From Clostridiales bacterium (GTDB lineage: Bacteria > Bacillota > Clostridia > Saccharofermentanales > Saccharofermentanaceae), in NCBI GenBank assembly GCA_017940895.1, contig JAGAXM010000022.1:142155-206154 (forward strand): a stretch of DNA of 64,000 bases, written 5' to 3'. The notes below the pieces were generated by a model. The model searched no databases. It saw nothing but the letters and a program-made list of their open reading frames with translations, and was not told where the DNA came from. Shown piece after piece: positions 60,299 through 64,000 of the stretch (position 1 is the first letter of the stretch; the number at the start of each line of letters is the position of its first letter). The position numbers and the translations under genes were made by a program.

Positions 60299-61156
60299 GT
60301 GAACAGAGAAGAGAAAAAATATGAAGTGCTTCCCGGTATCAAAACTCCGGATATCAAGACGATCCTTGATGCCGCATCGGATTTTACTAACCCCGGCGTA
60401 GATAACGTCACGCTTAAGGGTGGGGACATCAGAAAGACGCTTGCTCCTGCTGAGGAGATTCAGGCTCCTACAAGTGCTGACATTGAAGAACTTCAGAGTC
60501 TCGGTGCCGAGGTATCTGAGGCAGAGAAGAGAGCGGCTGAAGAGTCCAGAAGGAAGATGGAAGAGATCAAGAAGCAGGTTATCGCTCCCGAGTCCATCAA
60601 GGATCTTAAGAAGGTTGCTGCAAGCAAGGAGATCAGCGAAGAGAAGCGTGAGCAAATCGAGAAGGAGCTTGCCGAGAAAGAAGCTAAGCAGGCTGAAGAA
60701 GAAGCTAAGAATAAGGCCCGTGAAGAAAGACGACTTGCTCAGCAGAAGGTTCTTGAAGAGTCTGCCCAGAAGAAGGCTGCTGCCGAAGAGGAAGCACGTA
60801 AGAAGGCTCAGGAAGAATCCGCTAAGGCTGCTGCCAAGTTAAGAGAAGCTGCAGCTAAGAATGCTGCTGCCAAAGCTGAGGCTGCCAAGGAAGAGCCCGC
60901 CAAGTCTGCTGAAGATGCAAGAGATGACGATTACAAGGCTTGGGTAAAGGCTAAGAAGGAAGCTGCTATGGCAGAGCAGGAGAAGAAGGCTGCTAAGAAG
61001 GCTGCTAAGGAGGCTTCTAAGGGATCCGTACGGGAAGCTAAGAAGGAAGAACCGAAGGATACTCCTAAGGCGACAGAGCCTGCAAAGAAGCCTGAGGATA
61101 ACGGAAATAAAGATTCCGATTCCCAGACGCTTGAAGACTTCTCCGAGTTCCTTTAA
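60299..61156 (+). CDS. Ala/Glu/Lys-rich coiled-coil protein of the kinase-phosphatase operon
   Basis: A 285-aa protein. Residues 1-80 have a little mixed structure (VLPGIKTPDIKTILDAASDF); 80-230 are a continuous charged helix (AEKRAAEESRRKMEEIKKQV and long AAKK runs), followed by a Lys/Glu/Pro tail. No enzyme motif. It may be the phosphorylated scaffold or target of the preceding kinase, a guess from position. GTG start with GGGGG ribosome site. Terminator follows. Confidence 0.72.
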   Translation: MNREEKKYEVLPGIKTPDIKTILDAASDFTNPGVDNVTLKGGDIRKTLAPAEEIQAPTSADIEELQSLGAEVSEAEKRAAEESRRKMEEIKKQVIAPESIKDLKKVAASKEISEEKREQIEKELAEKEAKQAEEEAKNKAREERRLAQQKVLEESAQKKAAAEEEARKKAQEESAKAAAKLREAAAKNAAAKAEAAKEEPAKSAEDARDDDYKAWVKAKKEAAMAEQEKKAAKKAAKEASKGSVREAKKEEPKDTPKATEPAKKPEDNGNKDSDSQTLEDFSEFL

Positions 61157-61192
61157 TACCGTAATCTGTCAATAATATTTCAATTGCTTTAC

Positions 61193-61226
61193 AATGAGGT
61201 AAGCTTACGTAGTTTGCCTCATTTTT
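61193..61226 (+). terminator. Terminator of the kinase-vWA-PP2C operon
   Basis: AATGAGG pairs with CCTCATT, extended inward by three pairs, followed by a T run. Confidence 0.75.
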
Positions 61227-61241
61227 GTCAGTGATAAAAGC

Positions 61242-61247
61242 TATAAT
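61242..61247 (+). promoter_or_regulatory. -10 box of the NlpC/P60 gene, leaderless type
   Basis: Perfect TATAAT, 6 nt before the ATG at 61254; the -35 is weak. No ribosome site is present. Confidence 0.5.
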
Positions 61248-61253
61248 CGAATT

Positions 61254-62462
61254 ATGGATTATGGTGTGCGTAAAACAATGGCTTTTATTGCGGGTCTTGC
61301 GATAACGCTTAATATCTTAAGTGTCGATGATATCGGCGCAGTTAACGATGTATCGCTTCAGGCACCTGAGATGGAGATTACGACAGCAGAACCTGTCGAC
61401 TATGTTCCTTCTGCCTATATCGTATCTAATTCACATATTTCAGCTGAAGCTGAAGAGTTTACCGATGATATTGAAGACAGAACTTTTATAATTACTCTGG
61501 ATGACGGTGAGGATCCGGAACTTCTTGATCCCGATGAGTTCCTTCGGGACGGCAACCGTTACTGGGTCAGTGTTGATATTGCTAATTTAAGATCTGAACC
61601 TAATACAGAGTCGGATATATTATCACAGATAACTTATTCTTCTGAAGTAGTACGTATCTCTTACGGTTCGGACTGGTCACTTGTAAGAACTTCAAGCGGA
61701 ACAGAAGGATATGTTCTTAATTCGCTTTTGTCAGAAGAAGAGATCGTTCTTCCTACAGCAACACCTACGCCGCTTCCGACGGCAACACCTACACCTGCGC
61801 CTACAGCGACTTCGACTCCTACTCCGACGCCTGCTCCTGCGCAGCCTTCATATACCGAGACACCTATGAGTGCAACTGTATATGCATCGTGTGTAATGAA
61901 TGTCAGATCCGGTCCGGGTACTGAGTATTCGCTTGTAAGCGGATATAATGCCGGAGATGCCATTACGGTTACTGCGAGTACGGATAACGGCTGGTACAGA
62001 ACTGCTGACGGATATTATGTAAAAGCTGATCTGTGTCTTGATCAGGCACCCGCAGCTCCTGCACCTTCGTCTGCTTCAACGACTGCTGCTGTTGATACTT
62101 CCGGTTTCTCTGACTTCGGTTCTTACTGTCTGCAGTTTGTAGGCACGCCTTATGTTTACAGCGGATCATCGCCTTCGGGATTTGACTGTTCCGGATATGT
62201 ATCATACATATATGCGAATTACTACGGTATCAGTTTGCCTCATAATGCTGCGGAGATCTCAGCACTCGGTACAGGTGTATCGGCCGAGAATGTTCAGGTC
62301 GGTGACGTATTGTGCCACGACTACAACAACGACGGTTATATCGATCACGTCAGTCTTTATATCGGCAACGGCACCTGCATACATGCATCCAATTCACGTA
62401 TGGGTGTTATAACTTCAGCCTGGCCGATGGGATCAGTTGTTACTATAAGAAGATTTGTTTAA
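61254..62462 (+). CDS. Secreted NlpC/P60 peptidoglycan hydrolase with two SH3 domains
   Basis: A 402-aa cell-wall peptidase. Signal peptide (about residues 1-29). First bacterial SH3 domain about 100-160 (ANLRSEPNTESDILSQI), a Thr-Pro-Ala linker (TATPTP repeats, 163-196), second SH3 about 205-265 (MNVRSGPGTEYSLVSGY), then NlpC/P60 (about 285-402) with catalytic Cys in FDCSGYVSYIY, His in DHVSLYIGNG and a third polar His in IHASN. It cuts stem peptides (D-Glu-diaminopimelate type). Probably leaderless. Its end overlaps the convergent MATE gene by 30 bp. Confidence 0.93.
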   Translation: MDYGVRKTMAFIAGLAITLNILSVDDIGAVNDVSLQAPEMEITTAEPVDYVPSAYIVSNSHISAEAEEFTDDIEDRTFIITLDDGEDPELLDPDEFLRDGNRYWVSVDIANLRSEPNTESDILSQITYSSEVVRISYGSDWSLVRTSSGTEGYVLNSLLSEEEIVLPTATPTPLPTATPTPAPTATSTPTPTPAPAQPSYTETPMSATVYASCVMNVRSGPGTEYSLVSGYNAGDAITVTASTDNGWYRTADGYYVKADLCLDQAPAAPAPSSASTTAAVDTSGFSDFGSYCLQFVGTPYVYSGSSPSGFDCSGYVSYIYANYYGISLPHNAAEISALGTGVSAENVQVGDVLCHDYNNDGYIDHVSLYIGNGTCIHASNSRMGVITSAWPMGSVVTIRRFV

Positions 62463-63809
62463 TCTCCTGTAGACCGTAAAGTACATTGTAAGGAAACTTG
62501 CAAGACCTCCGATAACATTGGAGACGGGCTCTGCCATGAATACGCCGTTCACCGCGGGATCGATAAATCTCGGAAGCATTATCGTGAGCGGTATTACAAG
62601 AATGACTTTACGGAAAAGGGAAAAGAATATCGCACGGCCGTTTTTCTCGAGTGCCATGAACGTGGACTGTCCCGAGAACTGGAATGCCATGAATACATAC
62701 GCGAGAAAATAAATATGAAGCGCGGGCACGGCCGCCTCTATGAAGCTCGTATCCGTCGCGAAAAGCGTGATAAAGAACCTCGGGAAAAGTACGACCATAA
62801 GCCATGCGAATGCAGTATAAATAAAAGCGAAAAGGAAAGAGAAGCGGATACCGCTTCTTACTCTGTCGTTCTTGCCGGCACCGTAATTGAAGCTCATGAC
62901 AGGTGAGGCTCCGCTCGTGATCGCATGTACGACAACGCTCATTATGTCTCTTACGGAACTAACGATAGTCATTACGCCTACGTATGAGCCTGCACCGATC
63001 GTATTAAGAGTCTTATTACATACAGCCTGTGTGGCGGCATTTGTAAACTGCATGATGAATCCCGTGAATCCGACCGAGCATATGCTGATAACTATTTTTG
63101 ATTCAAGAATCATATCTTTACGTTCTATTCTGAACTTCGGCTTCTTTCCGGTAAGGAAGATCAGAACCCAGACAAGCGAAGCAGTCTGTGAAAGTACGGT
63201 GGCTATAGCCGCACCTTTGATATTCATATCGAGAACAAAGATGAAGACGGGATCGAGGATTATATTAAGCAGTGCACCCGTTAGTGTTGTTATCATGGCG
63301 GTGACAGGGAAGCCCTGTGCGGTTATGTAGTAATTAAGACCATTGGCTATCATGGTTGCTGCGGTACCAAGGGCGTAGATACGAAGATAGGATTCGGCAT
63401 ATACATAAGTCATATCGTCGGCACCCAATGCGAATAATATCGGTTTCATGAATATAAGGATGACAGCCGTGAGAACGATACTTCCTATAAGTAGCAATGT
63501 GAATGAGTTGCCGAGTACCTTACGTGCGCGATTGTCATTGCCGGCTCCCATGGCTATTGAGAATACAGGAGCACCGCCTTGTCCGAACAGCATTGTGAAG
63601 GCAAGTATCGCAGATACAACCGGGAAAGTAAGTCCCAGTCCGGTCAAAGCAACCTGACCGTCGCCCGAGATATGACCGATATAGATCCTGTCTACGATGT
63701 TATATAAAAGCTGAACAAGGGAAGAGAGCATCAAAGGAAGAGCTTGTCTTAAGATAAGCTTGGGTACGCTTCCTTTACCGAAATCTGTCGCTATACCTTT
63801 ACGTGCCAT
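62433..63809 (-). CDS. MATE family multidrug/toxin exporter
   Basis: A 458-aa protein with 12 transmembrane helices in two matching halves. Start FGKGSVPKLILRQALPLMLS, then IVDRIYIGHISGDGQVALTG, the family's first-helix region; GMGQGG-type motif appears as LFGQGGAPVFSIAMGAGN. It exports drugs or metabolites with Na+ or H+. Start ATG 63809 with AAGGAT upstream. It follows the tRNA terminator on the same strand, and its stop is inside the NlpC/P60 gene. Confidence 0.92.
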   Translation of the reverse strand: MARKGIATDFGKGSVPKLILRQALPLMLSSLVQLLYNIVDRIYIGHISGDGQVALTGLGLTFPVVSAILAFTMLFGQGGAPVFSIAMGAGNDNRARKVLGNSFTLLLIGSIVLTAVILIFMKPILFALGADDMTYVYAESYLRIYALGTAATMIANGLNYYITAQGFPVTAMITTLTGALLNIILDPVFIFVLDMNIKGAAIATVLSQTASLVWVLIFLTGKKPKFRIERKDMILESKIVISICSVGFTGFIMQFTNAATQAVCNKTLNTIGAGSYVGVMTIVSSVRDIMSVVVHAITSGASPVMSFNYGAGKNDRVRSGIRFSFLFAFIYTAFAWLMVVLFPRFFITLFATDTSFIEAAVPALHIYFLAYVFMAFQFSGQSTFMALEKNGRAIFFSLFRKVILVIPLTIMLPRFIDPAVNGVFMAEPVSNVIGGLASFLTMYFTVYRRLNKSSYSNN

Positions 63810-63828
63810 GACCGCGATCCTTATAAGA

Positions 63829-63858
63829 AAAGCCTTGAGACTGAAGTCTCAAGGCTTT
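63829..63858 (-). terminator. Terminator of the tRNA-Pro array
   Basis: A 14-bp stem (63829-63842 with 63845-63858, AAAGCCTTGAGACT and its complement), with TTTTCTT on the minus strand. Confidence 0.85.
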
Positions 63859-63861
63859 ATC

Positions 63862-63938
63862 TGGTCGGAGTGACGGGACTTGAACCCACGACCTCTTGCT
63901 CCCTAAGCAAGCACTCTAGCCACCTGAGCTACACCCCG
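63862..63938 (-). tRNA. tRNA-Pro (anticodon AGG)
   Basis: Minus strand, 77 nt with encoded CCA. Acceptor CGGGGTG pairs with CACTCCG (one G-U). Anticodon stem CTTGC/GCAAG encloses TTAGGGA, anticodon AGG (Pro, CCU). A at position 34 would be edited to inosine. First member read of a tRNA array that continues rightward. Confidence 0.92.
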
Positions 63939-63969
63939 ATATAACTGTCACGAGCCTGTTCGGAAATCC

Positions 63970-64000
63970 TGGTCGGAGTGGCGGGACTCGAACCCACGGC
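63970..64000 (-). tRNA. tRNA gene, 3' part only (probably Pro)
   Basis: The last 31 nt (T arm GTGGGTTCGAGTCCC and acceptor CACTCCG, A, CCA) mirror the neighbouring tRNA-Pro; the anticodon is beyond the edge. The acceptor half points to another Pro isoacceptor. Confidence 0.8.

Noticed and set aside
61757..61850. Short tandem DNA repeat
   Set aside because: It encodes the Thr-Pro-Ala linker of the NlpC/P60 protein.

Overview
This window reads as chromosome of a low-to-mid-GC anaerobic Bacillota (Clostridia; a Lachnospiraceae- or Saccharofermentans-like lineage is my guess, not proven). The case for it is the ireB-ruvX-DUF1292 cluster, the ftsK/pncC/murJ/recA/recX/rimO/pgsA and acpP/rnc/smc/ftsY/rpsO orders, CsoR-controlled CopA, TetR/MMPL drug-export modules and Shine-Dalgarno sites of the AGGAGG type. 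Coding density is very high. Many adjacent genes share stop/start bases (TAATG, ATGA, TGATG), so most of the sequence is organised in translationally coupled operons.

Layout. 1-4 kb: a truncated glycosyltransferase diverging from aspS-mtaB. 3.7-9 kb: ireB, ruvX, two DUF1292-type genes, a CPBP membrane protease and a large secreted protein. 9-13 kb: the copper operon csoR-copA (with a CopZ-like tail) diverging from a radical SAM gene over one shared promoter region. 13-16 kb: DUF4190 protein, tRNA-Val, fliB, nnrE, tetR. 16-20 kb: TetR-controlled MMPL exporter plus a heptad-repeat (L-x-x-G) envelope protein. 20-24.6 kb: isochorismatase-GNAT fusion, CPBP protease, flavodoxin, patatin, uppP. 24.6-25.7 kb: an atypical small island with an orphan PD-(D/E)XK-like nuclease and, upstream of it, a strikingly regular array of eight GTAC-centred motifs in alternating orientation. 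25.7-29.5 kb: citrate synthase, Na+/proline symporter, SDR. 29.5-41 kb: housekeeping run (proC, rnhA, nudix, ftsK, pncC, murJ, recA, recX, rimO, pgsA) with tRNA-Trp. 41-47 kb: acpP, rnc, smc, ftsY, rpsO. 47-53.5 kb: a divergent type IIA topoisomerase pair and a polysaccharide-deacetylase-like membrane protein. 53.5-61.2 kb: PH-domain protein, sirtuin, membrane MutS-like ATPase, then a TerY-P-like signalling set (PIN-like/kinase fusion, vWA protein, membrane-anchored PP2C, coiled-coil protein). 61.2-64 kb: SH3-NlpC/P60 hydrolase, MATE exporter and the end of a tRNA-Pro array.

Three things stand out. (1) The alternating-orientation GTAC array beside the nuclease gene is the best candidate for an undescribed system. 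(2) At least five genes have a -10 box only 6-8 nt before the start codon and no Shine-Dalgarno site, so leaderless transcription looks like a recurrent mode here, unusual for Bacillota. (3) The kinase/vWA/phosphatase set is a compact phospho-signalling module whose kinase carries an N-terminal PIN-like domain. All calls come from reading sequence; no database search was run.
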